In this document: positions 51,674 to 60,193 of the stretch, piece after piece
How the letters are laid out: every line of letters begins with the position of its first letter
Position numbering within the stretch: the stretch's first letter is position 1
Source of the DNA: Bin107 sp965221655
Lineage (GTDB): Bacteria; UBA8248
Length of the DNA stretch: 64,000 bases
Assembly: GCA_965221655.1 (NCBI GenBank)
Contig: OZ244906.1
Span: 1,922,001-1,986,000, forward strand
Reading direction: 5' to 3'
Notes under the pieces: generated by a model
The model's input: the letters and a program-made list of their open reading frames with translations, nothing else
Database searches by the model: none
What the model was told of the DNA's origin: nothing
Position numbers and translations under genes: made by a program

Positions 51674-52293
51674 GGAGGCACCCACTGCCGCGCTTCCTCG
51701 CGGATGCGCGCGGCTCGTTCGCTTCCCTCGATGACGAGGTTTTCAGACGGCGGGCTGCCGCTGAACTTCTCGTTGCGCCAGCAGTGGTAGCGCAGCGCCC
51801 TGGGGTAGGGCGTCAGGTCCATCGCCTCGAAATAGGAGGCGGGCACCTCGCCGGGCTTGTGGGGATCCATGCGGTCTTTTTCGTAGATCATCGTGCGCTT
51901 CGTGATGCGCCACCTGCCCTCTCTTTGCTCATAGAGGTCCACCACGCTGCTCCACGTCGTGAAGTCGAAGTCGTAGCCGTCCATCGTCCGGCGCTGGTGG
52001 AGGGTGAGGTAGTACTCGCACACCCCGCGCGCGCCGTGCACCCGGGTGCGCACGTTGCCGGCCACGTGCTTTTGGGTGTCGTTCCCGTGGTGGCCCTCCA
52101 GCATGGCGCGCGACTCCGCGACGAAAGCGCGCGTCGCGCCCGAAAACCACGAGGTGGTGATGTCCGCATCGGGGTGAAAACAGCCGAGCAGCCCCTCCCA
52201 GTCGCCGCAGTCCCGGCAGACGTGGGAGAACATGGACACCTCTATCATCTCCAGCCTGTCCGCCGCAGCGTGCAGCCGTGCCGACTGGTCCAT
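51655..52293 (-). CDS. NTF2-like (SnoaL/ring-hydroxylating beta-type) domain protein
   Basis: 212 residues from ATG 52293. ADRLEMIEVSMFSHVCRDCG followed by WEGLLGCFHPDADITTSWFS is typical of NTF2-like enzymes, a cone-shaped fold used by dehydratases, isomerases and dioxygenase beta subunits. Asp and His residues inside the cavity (FHPDAD, GHHGND) could be catalytic. A C-terminal tail of about 60 residues is not part of the usual domain. The ThDP enzyme gene ends 20 bases upstream, so they are probably co-transcribed. Confidence 0.8.
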   Translation of the reverse strand: MDQSARLHAAADRLEMIEVSMFSHVCRDCGDWEGLLGCFHPDADITTSWFSGATRAFVAESRAMLEGHHGNDTQKHVAGNVRTRVHGARGVCEYYLTLHQRRTMDGYDFDFTTWSSVVDLYEQREGRWRITKRTMIYEKDRMDPHKPGEVPASYFEAMDLTPYPRALRYHCWRNEKFSGSPPSENLVIEGSERAARIREEARQWVPPHSNSS

Positions 52294-52313
52294 TCCCTCT
52301 CCCCTCCCTGCGC

Positions 52314-54098
52314 CTACAGGATGGTGCGCGTGCCGATGACGGGCTCTCCGTGCCCGAGGCCGGGAAGCTCCCAGACGCCCGCGCCGCCGGGGTTTTCCTC
52401 TCCGCCAATGTTCGCGTCGATGACGTAGGGCCGTCCGGAGCGCACTGCCTCATCCACGGCCGCGCCGAGATCCGCAGCGCGCTCCACCCGCGCACCCGCG
52501 ACGCCCGCCGCCTCGGCCATGGCCACGAAGTCGGGGTTGTAGGGTGCGCCCGTCCCGGGTTCGCGGAAATCGGTGGCCAACTCCCGCCCATCGAGATAGC
52601 CGCGCTGCAACCCCCGTATGGAGGCAAAGGCGTAGTTGTTCCAGACCACCCAGACGACGGGAATGTCGTATTCCACCGCCGTGGCGACGGCGCTCATGTG
52701 CATCACGAAGGCCCCGTCCCCGCACACCGAGACGCAGGGCCGCTGCGGTGCGGCCAGCTTCGCCCCCAGCACACCCGCCACTCCGAAGCCCATGGCCCCG
52801 AAGCCCATCGAGCCGATAAGGGAGTGCGGCCCCCGGGGGCGGCAATACTGAATCAGCCAGTTGTGGTGAATCCCTACGTCGCTGACGAGGATGGCGTCTG
52901 CGGGCAGGGCCTTGTCGATCTCGTGCGCCGCCCGCTGGGGGTGAATGGGCGTGGCGTCCACGCGGTAGCCCGGCGCGGTGAACTCCTCCCACTCGTTGCG
53001 CCAGCCGTCGATGCGGCGCAGCCAATCCTCCCGCGCGGGCACAGCGGCGGGCGCATCTGCATCCAGGGCGTCCGTTACCTGATCGAGAAAGACGCCCACG
53101 TCCGCCATCAGCCCCAAGGCCACCGGGTAGTTGCGGGCGATTTCTTCCGGATCGATATCCACGTGAACGAGCTTCGTCGGCGGAATGTTGAACGAATAGC
53201 CGGGCAGCCAGCTGCTCGACGTGCGATCGTCGAAGCGCACGCCCAGGGCGAGAAGCACGTCTGCCTGGCGCGCGGCGTGGTTCGCCGGGTAGGTTCCGTT
53301 CCGGGCGAGCAGGCCGAGCGAAAGAGGATGGTTCGCGTCGATAGCACCCATTCCGCTCGAGGAACACGCCACGGGAATCCCGAGCCGTTCGGCCAGGGCC
53401 ACCATCCGCTCCGCGGCACCCGCGTACTTCACGCCCTGCCCCACCAGAATCACGGGCCGCTCGGCGGTGCGCAGCATCTCCACCGCCTTGCGCACGCCCT
53501 CGGGGTCGGCTCCGCAGCGCGAGGAGACGTTCGCGTTCCAGTCCGCGGCCCGGGGCATCTCTACCTCGGCCTCTTCCTTGAAAACGTCGAAGGGCACGTC
53601 GAGCACGACGGGGCCGGGTCTGCCCGTCGTCATCGTCTTCCACGCCTGGCGGACGAAGCGCGGCATCATCTCCGCGCGCGTGGGCTGGTAGACGCGCTTG
53701 CAGTAGGACTGGACGGTCGAGGGGAAATCCGCCTGGTAGTGGCGGTAGGCCTCCTGGAACGCTCCGCGGTTGAACTGGTTCGTGGGGACGTTTCCCGTCA
53801 CCGCCAGAAACGGCACCGAATCGAAAAAGGCGTTGGCCAGCGCAATCGGCATGTTGGCCGAACCCGGCCCGCAGGAAGTGAACGTCGCCACGGGCCTGCC
53901 CGCCACCCGGTAGTACACGTCGGCCATGAAGCCGCACAGCGACTCGTGCCGCACGGAGAGCGTGCGTATCTCATCGGCGCGCTCATACAGCGCGTCCATG
54001 AAGCTGATATTCCCGTGGCCGCAAAGCCCGAACACGTAGGGCACTTTTTCCTGTACCAGATAATCGACGATCATCTGGCCGCCGTTCATGCGCCTCAA
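52314..54098 (-). CDS. Thiamine-diphosphate enzyme, acetolactate-synthase-like (2)
   Basis: 594 residues. The start is probably TTG 54098, with AAGGAG 6 bases upstream; ATG 54089 is the alternative. The PYR domain has the catalytic Glu in SVRHESLCGFMADVYYRVAG, the FAD-like central domain carries VPFLAVTGNVPTNQFN and ADVLLALGVRFDDRTSSS, and the PP domain has the ThDP motif VCGDGAFVMHMSAVATAV ending in WNNYAFASI. It fits large-subunit acetolactate-synthase relatives such as oxalyl-CoA decarboxylase or glyoxylate carboligase. It is read from the shared palindromic promoter at 54.1 kb. Confidence 0.92.
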   Translation of the reverse strand: MRRMNGGQMIVDYLVQEKVPYVFGLCGHGNISFMDALYERADEIRTLSVRHESLCGFMADVYYRVAGRPVATFTSCGPGSANMPIALANAFFDSVPFLAVTGNVPTNQFNRGAFQEAYRHYQADFPSTVQSYCKRVYQPTRAEMMPRFVRQAWKTMTTGRPGPVVLDVPFDVFKEEAEVEMPRAADWNANVSSRCGADPEGVRKAVEMLRTAERPVILVGQGVKYAGAAERMVALAERLGIPVACSSSGMGAIDANHPLSLGLLARNGTYPANHAARQADVLLALGVRFDDRTSSSWLPGYSFNIPPTKLVHVDIDPEEIARNYPVALGLMADVGVFLDQVTDALDADAPAAVPAREDWLRRIDGWRNEWEEFTAPGYRVDATPIHPQRAAHEIDKALPADAILVSDVGIHHNWLIQYCRPRGPHSLIGSMGFGAMGFGVAGVLGAKLAAPQRPCVSVCGDGAFVMHMSAVATAVEYDIPVVWVVWNNYAFASIRGLQRGYLDGRELATDFREPGTGAPYNPDFVAMAEAAGVAGARVERAADLGAAVDEAVRSGRPYVIDANIGGEENPGGAGVWELPGLGHGEPVIGTRTIL

Positions 54099-54108
54099 AA
54101 GCGTCTCC

Positions 54109-54137
54109 TTGTGAGTTGGCAGGGAAAACGATAGAAT
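54109..54137 (+). promoter_or_regulatory. Rightward promoter toward the TAXI-TRAP genes
   Basis: TTGTGA (54109-54114), 17 bases, then TAGAAT (54132-54137). Its -10 is the left half of the palindrome that also forms the -10 of the leftward promoter. The ATG of the binding protein is 148 bases downstream. Confidence 0.5.
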
Positions 54138-54146
54138 CGGATTCTA
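54132..54146. promoter_or_regulatory. Perfect palindrome holding two opposed -10 boxes (bidirectional promoter or operator)
   Basis: TAGAATCGGATTCTA is a perfect 15-base inverted repeat with a central G. Its left half is TAGAAT for rightward transcription and its right half is TAGAAT for leftward transcription, each with a -35 box at 17 bases on its own side. RNA polymerase could bind in only one direction at a time. The symmetry is also what a dimeric repressor would recognise. Confidence 0.65.
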
Positions 54147-54169
54147 GAAATCCGTGCGAAGCCTGTCAA
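54141..54169 (-). promoter_or_regulatory. Leftward promoter toward the ThDP enzyme gene
   Basis: On the minus strand a consensus TTGACA (54169-54164), a 17-base spacer, and TAGAAT (54146-54141). Transcription would start near 54134, about 36 bases before the TTG start and with the AAGGAG site in the leader. This is the best promoter by consensus in the window. Confidence 0.7.
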
Positions 54170-54284
54170 TTTGGCGAACGTACCCGAAGCTTGGAGAAAA
54201 CTTCTCCTCCGCGCTGGGTGCGTTTTCCGCCGGATGGGCATCGACGAAGGTTTTCATCCCACCCAGTCACCGGAGAACAAGGCC

Positions 54285-55274
54285 ATGACCAGGATCAGAT
54301 GGGCATTACTGCCGGGCGCGATTGCGCTCATCGTCTTCGCACAGTTCGTCGCCGTGCCTTCGACCGCCGTGGCGCAACAGCGCATCACGATGAAGGGCGG
54401 ACAGATTCGGGGCGCCTACAATCGATGGACGAGCGCATACGCCGTCTATCTCACAAAAGAACTCAAGGGCGTTCAGGTATCCTCCGAATCCTCCACGGGT
54501 TCTTCTGAAAACGTGCGGGCGGTGAACTCGGGCGCCGTCGAGATCGCCCTGACTTTCTCGAGCGATTCCTACCTGGGCTACCGGGGGAAGGCGCACTTCA
54601 AGAAGCCCCAAAAGAACTTACGCACCATGACGTACCTTTTCGGCTCGGTAGGCCATCTGCTGGTGCCGGCGAAAAGCGCGATTCGAAAAATCGAGGACTT
54701 GAAAGGAAACACCATCTCGATGGGCGGGCCAGGCTCGGGCTCGGCGAAGAACCTGACGGCGCTTCTCAAGCATCTGGGCATCTGGGGCACGTTCAAGCCC
54801 GTCTACCTGGGCCGCAAAAGCCCCGAAGCCATGCGCAACGGCAAGATTGCCGGCTACAACTGGCACCCGGGCCTGGGCAACGCGATGATTCGCGATACGG
54901 CCACCATGATGAAGATTCGCTTCATCAACATGGACACGCCCGCCCGCGCATCGGGCTTCTACAAGAAATATCCCTACTTCGGCCCCACCGTCATTCCCGC
55001 GGGCGTGTATCCGAACGTGGACGTGGATACCCCGACCTTCGGCACGGGCACCGTCATGATTGCGGGAAGCAAGGTGTCCGCGGATCTGATTTACAACGTC
55101 ATGAAGGCCATATACTCCGAGAAGGGGCGCAAGTACATTCTCTCCGCCGCCGGCAAAGTGGCCAGGGAATTGTCGCTCGACAACGGCCTCAAGCTCATCA
55201 ACGCACCACTGCACGCGGGAGCGATTCGCTTCTGGAAAGAGGCCGGCAAGAAGATTCCCAAAGAGCTCATGTAG
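54285..55274 (+). CDS. TAXI-family TRAP transporter binding protein
   Basis: 329 residues from ATG 54285. A signal peptide of about 31 residues ends STAVAQQ. The mature chain shows GGQIRGAYNRWTSAYAVYLT, STGSSENVRAVNSGAVEIAL and GGPGSGSAKNLTALLKHLGI, the TAXI pattern for periplasmic solute receptors that feed fused TRAP permeases. The ligand is thought to be a carboxylate or amino acid but is not known. The permease gene follows after 69 bases. Confidence 0.93.
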   Translation: MTRIRWALLPGAIALIVFAQFVAVPSTAVAQQRITMKGGQIRGAYNRWTSAYAVYLTKELKGVQVSSESSTGSSENVRAVNSGAVEIALTFSSDSYLGYRGKAHFKKPQKNLRTMTYLFGSVGHLLVPAKSAIRKIEDLKGNTISMGGPGSGSAKNLTALLKHLGIWGTFKPVYLGRKSPEAMRNGKIAGYNWHPGLGNAMIRDTATMMKIRFINMDTPARASGFYKKYPYFGPTVIPAGVYPNVDVDTPTFGTGTVMIAGSKVSADLIYNVMKAIYSEKGRKYILSAAGKVARELSLDNGLKLINAPLHAGAIRFWKEAGKKIPKELM

Positions 55275-55343
55275 CCGCATTTCGCCCGCCCGCGTGCATT
55301 CCAGCGGGCGGGCGGGGCTTTCCTGCGGGGGGAGATTTCGGGG

Positions 55344-57473
55344 ATGGCCACGAGCGTGAGCGCACCGCATCTCGCCGGGGCTCCGGAGGGAAGCCGCGCC
55401 GAGAGCCTCAAGGGAGTCTGGAAGCATCTCTACCGGCTCATCGCCGTCGCCTTCAGTCTGTTCGCCCTTTGGGCGGCTGGCCCCGGCATTCCCGAAGACA
55501 ATCTCCACCTCGGCGTCTTCACCCTCGTCATGTGGGTCATGAGTTTTTTGGTGTATCCCGGACGCGGGGGCTCCGCCTGGGAAGCGCCCACCACCGCTGA
55601 TTGGGGCGTTGCCCTCGGCTTCGTGGCGCTGCTCGGCACCGCTATCTACCGGGCCGAAGGCGTTTCGGAAAACGGCGCCCTTGCGACGGACCAGGCGGTC
55701 TGGCTCGGCTGCATCCTCCTGGGTGCACTGACACTCCTGCGTCCACGCGCCCTGAACCTCGCCCTGATGGGCCTGGCGTGTCTTTGCCTGAGCTATTTCG
55801 TCTTCAACTACCTCGACCTCCAGGATAGAACGGGCGCCTGGCACCAGACGGATTCCTGGATGGCTTTCGTGGCCATCGCGCTCTCCCTCGAGGCGGCCAG
55901 GCGCGGGCTGGGGCTGTGGATTCCGGCCATTGCCGTCCTCGCGCTGCTCTTCGCCCATTTCGGCGCCTACGCCCCCGGGCAACTCGCCCACCGCGGCTCC
56001 ACCATCCACCAAATCGTCAACTACACCTTCTACTCCCAAGAGGGCATCTTCGGCGTCATGACGTCCGTCATGGCCAACTACGTCCTGATATTCATCTATC
56101 TCGGGGCGTTCATGAACCACTCCGGGATGGGCAAATTCTTTATCGAGATGCCCATGGCGCTCGCCGGTCGAACCGTGGGCGGGCCCGCCAAGGTCGCCGT
56201 CATCGCCTCGGCCGTATTCGGCTCCATCTCGGGCAGCAGCATCGCCAACATCGTCTCGACGGGTACTTTCACCATTCCGTTGATGAAGAAGGTGGGCTTC
56301 CGGCCCCACGTAGCCGGCGCGGTGGAGAACAGCGCCTCTCTGGGCGGCCAGCTCCTGCCGCCCGTCATGGGTTCGGGCGCGTTCATCATGGCGGAGATAA
56401 CCGGGGTGCCCTACGTCCGCATCATGGCCATCGCCGCCGTGCCCGCACTGCTGTACCTGCTCTCGATTATGGCCATCGTCCATTTTGAGGCGAAGCGACA
56501 CGGCATTCAGGGAATCCCCGACGACGAACTCCTCGATCCGAAGAAAGTTTTCGCGTCCGGCTGGTTCCACCTCCTGCCGCTGGCGATCCTCCTGGCTTTT
56601 CTCATCGCGGGCTACTCGCCGGACTGGTGCGCCGTCATGGCCATTTTCTCCATCCTGGGGATCAACTGGATTCGGCTGGGGCTGGCGTGGCTCTATCCGG
56701 CTCGGCACCGTCCGCCTGCGGAAAGGCTGCACCTGCGCGGCATTGGCGACGCCATGATAGAAGGCACGCAAAACTCCCTCGTCGTCGGCTCGGCCGCCGC
56801 AGCGGTGGGCATCATCATCGGAATGGTCGCCCTCACCGGTCTCGGCCTCAAAATGAGCTACCTGATCGTGGCGCTCTCGGGCGGAAGCCTCTTGCTCGCC
56901 CTGTCCCTGGTGGCCGCGGCGTCTCTCGTGCTGGGCATGGCGCTCCCCATTACCGCTTCTTATCTCGTTTTGGTCGTCCTGGCGGGACCCGCCCTCGAGA
57001 ACCTGGGCGTTCCCCTCATCGCCGCGCATATGATCGTCTTCTGGCTGAGCCAGGACTCGAACATCACCCCGCCCGTGTGCCTGGGTGCCTTCGTCGCTGC
57101 ATCCATCGCCGCGGCGGACCCCTGGAAAACGGGCTGGACGAGTTTTCGCTTCGCCAAGATGCTCTACGTCATGCCGCTTCTCTTCGCCTATACGTCCATT
57201 CTGTTGACGGGGTCGCTGCAAAACACGACGTGGACGATGGGAGCGGCACTCTTCGGCACCATTGCGTTTTCTGCCTGGACGACGGGGCACTTCAGGCAAA
57301 AGACTTCTCCTGACGAATGGCTGCTGTTGGGGTTGAGTGCGGTGTGCTGCTTTGTTCCGGCGCAAGTTCGCCTGCCCGGGGATTTTTCGGCATACCTCGT
57401 CAACGCGGCGGGGGCAATTCTCTTGGTTTTGATCTACGTGCGGCAGAGGGGCCGGCGCGCTGGTTCTGCGTAA
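55344..57473 (+). CDS. TRAP transporter fused permease (4TM/12TM)
   Basis: 709 residues with about 18 membrane segments. The N-terminal small-subunit part (about 1-150) is fused to the large DctM-like part. Typical motifs: AVFGSISGSSIANIVSTGTF, GGQLLPPVMGSGAFIMAEIT and SQDSNITPPVCLGAFVAASI, the glycine- and proline-rich hairpins that line the sodium-coupled path. It works with the TAXI receptor upstream. GGGGGGAG precedes ATG 55344. Confidence 0.95.
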   Translation: MATSVSAPHLAGAPEGSRAESLKGVWKHLYRLIAVAFSLFALWAAGPGIPEDNLHLGVFTLVMWVMSFLVYPGRGGSAWEAPTTADWGVALGFVALLGTAIYRAEGVSENGALATDQAVWLGCILLGALTLLRPRALNLALMGLACLCLSYFVFNYLDLQDRTGAWHQTDSWMAFVAIALSLEAARRGLGLWIPAIAVLALLFAHFGAYAPGQLAHRGSTIHQIVNYTFYSQEGIFGVMTSVMANYVLIFIYLGAFMNHSGMGKFFIEMPMALAGRTVGGPAKVAVIASAVFGSISGSSIANIVSTGTFTIPLMKKVGFRPHVAGAVENSASLGGQLLPPVMGSGAFIMAEITGVPYVRIMAIAAVPALLYLLSIMAIVHFEAKRHGIQGIPDDELLDPKKVFASGWFHLLPLAILLAFLIAGYSPDWCAVMAIFSILGINWIRLGLAWLYPARHRPPAERLHLRGIGDAMIEGTQNSLVVGSAAAAVGIIIGMVALTGLGLKMSYLIVALSGGSLLLALSLVAAASLVLGMALPITASYLVLVVLAGPALENLGVPLIAAHMIVFWLSQDSNITPPVCLGAFVAASIAAADPWKTGWTSFRFAKMLYVMPLLFAYTSILLTGSLQNTTWTMGAALFGTIAFSAWTTGHFRQKTSPDEWLLLGLSAVCCFVPAQVRLPGDFSAYLVNAAGAILLVLIYVRQRGRRAGSA

Positions 57474-57491
57474 AACCCGCCCGGAGCGGGG

Positions 57492-58394
57492 CTACCAGCC
57501 GCGCGGCTCGGTGTCCACGACGCCCAAATCCTCAAGCGTCTTTCGCGCGCGGGCCTTCTCTTCCTCATCGAGCGGGGGGATGGGCTTTCGCGTCTGCCCG
57601 ACGGGCCTGCCCATGACCTCCATGGCGTATTTCACGGTGGCGGGATAGTTCCGCTGCAACAGTTCGAGCAACAAGCCCATCTTGTGCTGCAAGGGGCGCG
57701 CGCGCTCATACGCACCCGAAGCGCAAGCGTCGAAAAGAGCACACACCAGCCGGGGGGCGACCTCTCCGCAATTTGAAAACGACCCCGCCCCGCCGACGGG
57801 CATCGACGTGAGCAGCCACTCGATGCCCGTTAAGACCGAAAAATCCTCCCGCGCACCGGCGGCGATGCGGCACGCGCCGGTAAAGTAGTTCATGTCGAAG
57901 CTCGCGTCCTTCATGGCGTAAAGATTCGGCAGATTCTCGACCATCCGCGCAAGCACGTCGTGGCCGATAGTGACCTTGAGGCGGGGGTTGTTGTAGGCGA
58001 TCACCGCAATCTCCACGCTGCGCGCGACCGTGAGGAAGTGATCCAGCAGGGCTTCGGGACCCGGCTCCCAATGGTAGGGCGAAAGCACAACGACCCCCTC
58101 GGCCCCCACCGTTTGCGCGTGACGGGCGAGATGGACGCAGTTGTCCGTTCCCGGTGCGCTCACGTGCACGAAGACGGGCACGCGGCCCGCCGCCGCCTCC
58201 ACCAGGGTGCGCGCGAGTTCCTTGCGCTCCTCCTCGCGCAGGTTGAGTGACTCGCCGATGTGCATGGGGTGGGCGAGATAGGGCATCCCGTGTTCGATGA
58301 GAAAATCGACCTGGCGCGCGAAGGTGTCGTAATCGACGTTGCCCTCGGAGTCGAACGCCGTCGTGGGAGCCCCGAAGATACCCTTGACCTGCAT
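57492..58394 (-). CDS. Dihydrodipicolinate synthase-family aldolase/lyase (2)
   Basis: 300 residues from ATG 58394. DapA/NAL barrel: GIFGAPTTAFDSEGNVDYDT, MPYLAHPMHIGESLNLREEE, VFVHVSAPGTDNCVHLARHA, the Tyr in VIAYNNPRLKVTIG and the Schiff-base Lys in YAMKDASFDM. The first-loop G(T/S)TGE is replaced by HIGES, so it is unlikely to be true DapA. It is the last gene of the minus-strand ABC operon (39 bases after the permease), pointing to cleavage of an imported 2-keto acid. Confidence 0.9.
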   Translation of the reverse strand: MQVKGIFGAPTTAFDSEGNVDYDTFARQVDFLIEHGMPYLAHPMHIGESLNLREEERKELARTLVEAAAGRVPVFVHVSAPGTDNCVHLARHAQTVGAEGVVVLSPYHWEPGPEALLDHFLTVARSVEIAVIAYNNPRLKVTIGHDVLARMVENLPNLYAMKDASFDMNYFTGACRIAAGAREDFSVLTGIEWLLTSMPVGGAGSFSNCGEVAPRLVCALFDACASGAYERARPLQHKMGLLLELLQRNYPATVKYAMEVMGRPVGQTRKPIPPLDEEEKARARKTLEDLGVVDTEPRGW

Positions 58395-58433
58395 GCGGCC
58401 TCCTCCCCCGTGCTCGGGTGCGCCGCCGCGTGT

Positions 58434-60173
58434 CTACACCGAGAGTTTCTCCATGTTGCCCAGCCTTCTGAAGATGATCGTGCCCCCCAGAAGCAGAATC
58501 GTCTGCACGAGCGCAAAGGCCGCGACGACGCCCAGAGCCTCGTTCTCCTGCAGGATATAGAGTGCCACCGCCATGGGCGCGCTGTCCTCGGTCGCCAGGA
58601 GCACGGAGACGGGCAACTCCCTGATGAACATGATGAACAACATCAGATAGGCCGCGAAAATTCCGGGCTTGAGCAGCGGCACCGTGATTTTCCGTATGGT
58701 CGCCCCGAACGAGGAGCCGCAGATTCTCGCACTTTCCTCGAGCTCGGAACTGAGCGACTGCAGCACCGAGGATATCGTCCTGAGACCATAGGGCAGGTAG
58801 CGCGTCATGTACGCCATCATGAGCAAGAGCATGGGAAAGCCGTAGAGCGGCGTCTTGATCCACGTGATGAGAAAGGCCATGCCCATGATGAGTCCCGGCA
58901 CGCCGACGGGCAGGGTGCTCAGGTAATCGACCACGCCGCTGAGTTTCTTGTTCCTGCCCCGGAGAATCACCATCGCGAGGAAGGTGCACAAAACCACGGT
59001 GATAAACCCGCCCACGAGCCCGAGGATGAGGCTGTTCTTCGTTGCGCGCACGGCGTAGTCGTACTCGAACAGGACGTAGGCCCAGTTGTAGGCGGAGAGC
59101 TGGCTCCACCGGAACCCGCCCAGCCAGGCGCGGTTGAACGACGCCAAAAGGAGTGCGCCCAGCGGCAGCACGACCGCCAGCAGGACGTAGATGCAGTTGA
59201 TGGCCAGGGCGAGATACTTCCAGTTGCCCAGCGAGACGCGGCTGGGGCGGTAGCCCTTGCCCGTTACGGTCACGTAGCTCCTGGGAGCGATGATCTTGCG
59301 CTGGATGAACAGACCCAGGGCCGTGAACACCATGAGCACGCTGCCCAGGGCGGCCGCCCCGCCGATGTCCAGGGGATACTCCTCCATCTTCGTGTAGATG
59401 ATGGTGGAGAGCGTCGATATGCGCGCGATCGGCCCCAGCAGGCTGGGCACGCCGAACACCCCCATGCTCACCACGAAGACGATGACGGCGCCCGAGAGCA
59501 TCGCGGGCGTGGAGAGGGGAATCGTTATCCGCAGCGCCGTGCGCAGGACGCCGGTTCCGCACACGCGCGCGGATTCCTCGAGGGCCGGGTCCATGCGGTT
59601 CAGCGAGCCTATGGTGAACAAATACATGTAGGGCGTGTAGAACAACGCCAGCACCATGACGATGCCGCCCATCGAGTAGATGTTGAACGGCGGGGCCGAG
59701 AGGCCGAACAGATCGATCATCCAGCGGTTCAGTATGCCCGTCCTCGGGGCGGCCAGCGCCCACCAGGCGACCGCGCCCAGAAACGAGGAGAGGAAAAAGG
59801 GAACCAGCGTGAGAGCCTCGAGAGGTCCCCGAAAGGGCATGTCCGTGCGCGCGTGAAACCAGGCGAGCGAGACGCCGATGAGGCACGAGAACAACGACGT
59901 GCCCAGGGCGATGATCAACGTGTTGAACGAAGCGTCGACCACCTCCGAGGTGGTGAACACCTTGGTGAAGTTCGTTACCGTGAATACGGATCTCCCCGCC
60001 TCGGGGTGGGTAACGAACGCACTGTAGAGAAACACCGACACCGGCAGAATCGCCAGAATCGCAAGCAGCCCCAGCGAACCGAGCTTGAGCGTGTTCTCTG
60101 ACGTCAGAAAACGTCCCGCAGGAGCGGAGGCCGGCGCTCCGGCCCCCGACTCCGTATTGGATGCGATGGTCAA
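58434..60173 (-). CDS. ABC transporter permease, fused two-domain (FbpB type, second system)
   Basis: 579 residues with about 12 membrane segments in two BPD permease domains. EAA loops: ESARVCGTGVLRTALRITIP near 210 and ELEESARICGSSFGATIRKI near 485. It is related to the 18.5-kb permease in architecture but clearly different in sequence. The start is TTG 60173 with AGAGGAG upstream. It follows the binding-protein gene by 20 bases. Confidence 0.93.
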   Translation of the reverse strand: MTIASNTESGAGAPASAPAGRFLTSENTLKLGSLGLLAILAILPVSVFLYSAFVTHPEAGRSVFTVTNFTKVFTTSEVVDASFNTLIIALGTSLFSCLIGVSLAWFHARTDMPFRGPLEALTLVPFFLSSFLGAVAWWALAAPRTGILNRWMIDLFGLSAPPFNIYSMGGIVMVLALFYTPYMYLFTIGSLNRMDPALEESARVCGTGVLRTALRITIPLSTPAMLSGAVIVFVVSMGVFGVPSLLGPIARISTLSTIIYTKMEEYPLDIGGAAALGSVLMVFTALGLFIQRKIIAPRSYVTVTGKGYRPSRVSLGNWKYLALAINCIYVLLAVVLPLGALLLASFNRAWLGGFRWSQLSAYNWAYVLFEYDYAVRATKNSLILGLVGGFITVVLCTFLAMVILRGRNKKLSGVVDYLSTLPVGVPGLIMGMAFLITWIKTPLYGFPMLLLMMAYMTRYLPYGLRTISSVLQSLSSELEESARICGSSFGATIRKITVPLLKPGIFAAYLMLFIMFIRELPVSVLLATEDSAPMAVALYILQENEALGVVAAFALVQTILLLGGTIIFRRLGNMEKLSV

Positions 60174-60193
60174 GTTCCGCTCCTCTCAGGTCG

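Noticed and set aside
54618..57365. 915-codon open frame on the minus strand
   Set aside because: It lies wholly antisense to the TAXI and TRAP permease genes, its product is rich in Arg, Gly, His and Gln with no motifs, and such frames are expected opposite GC-rich coding sequence.
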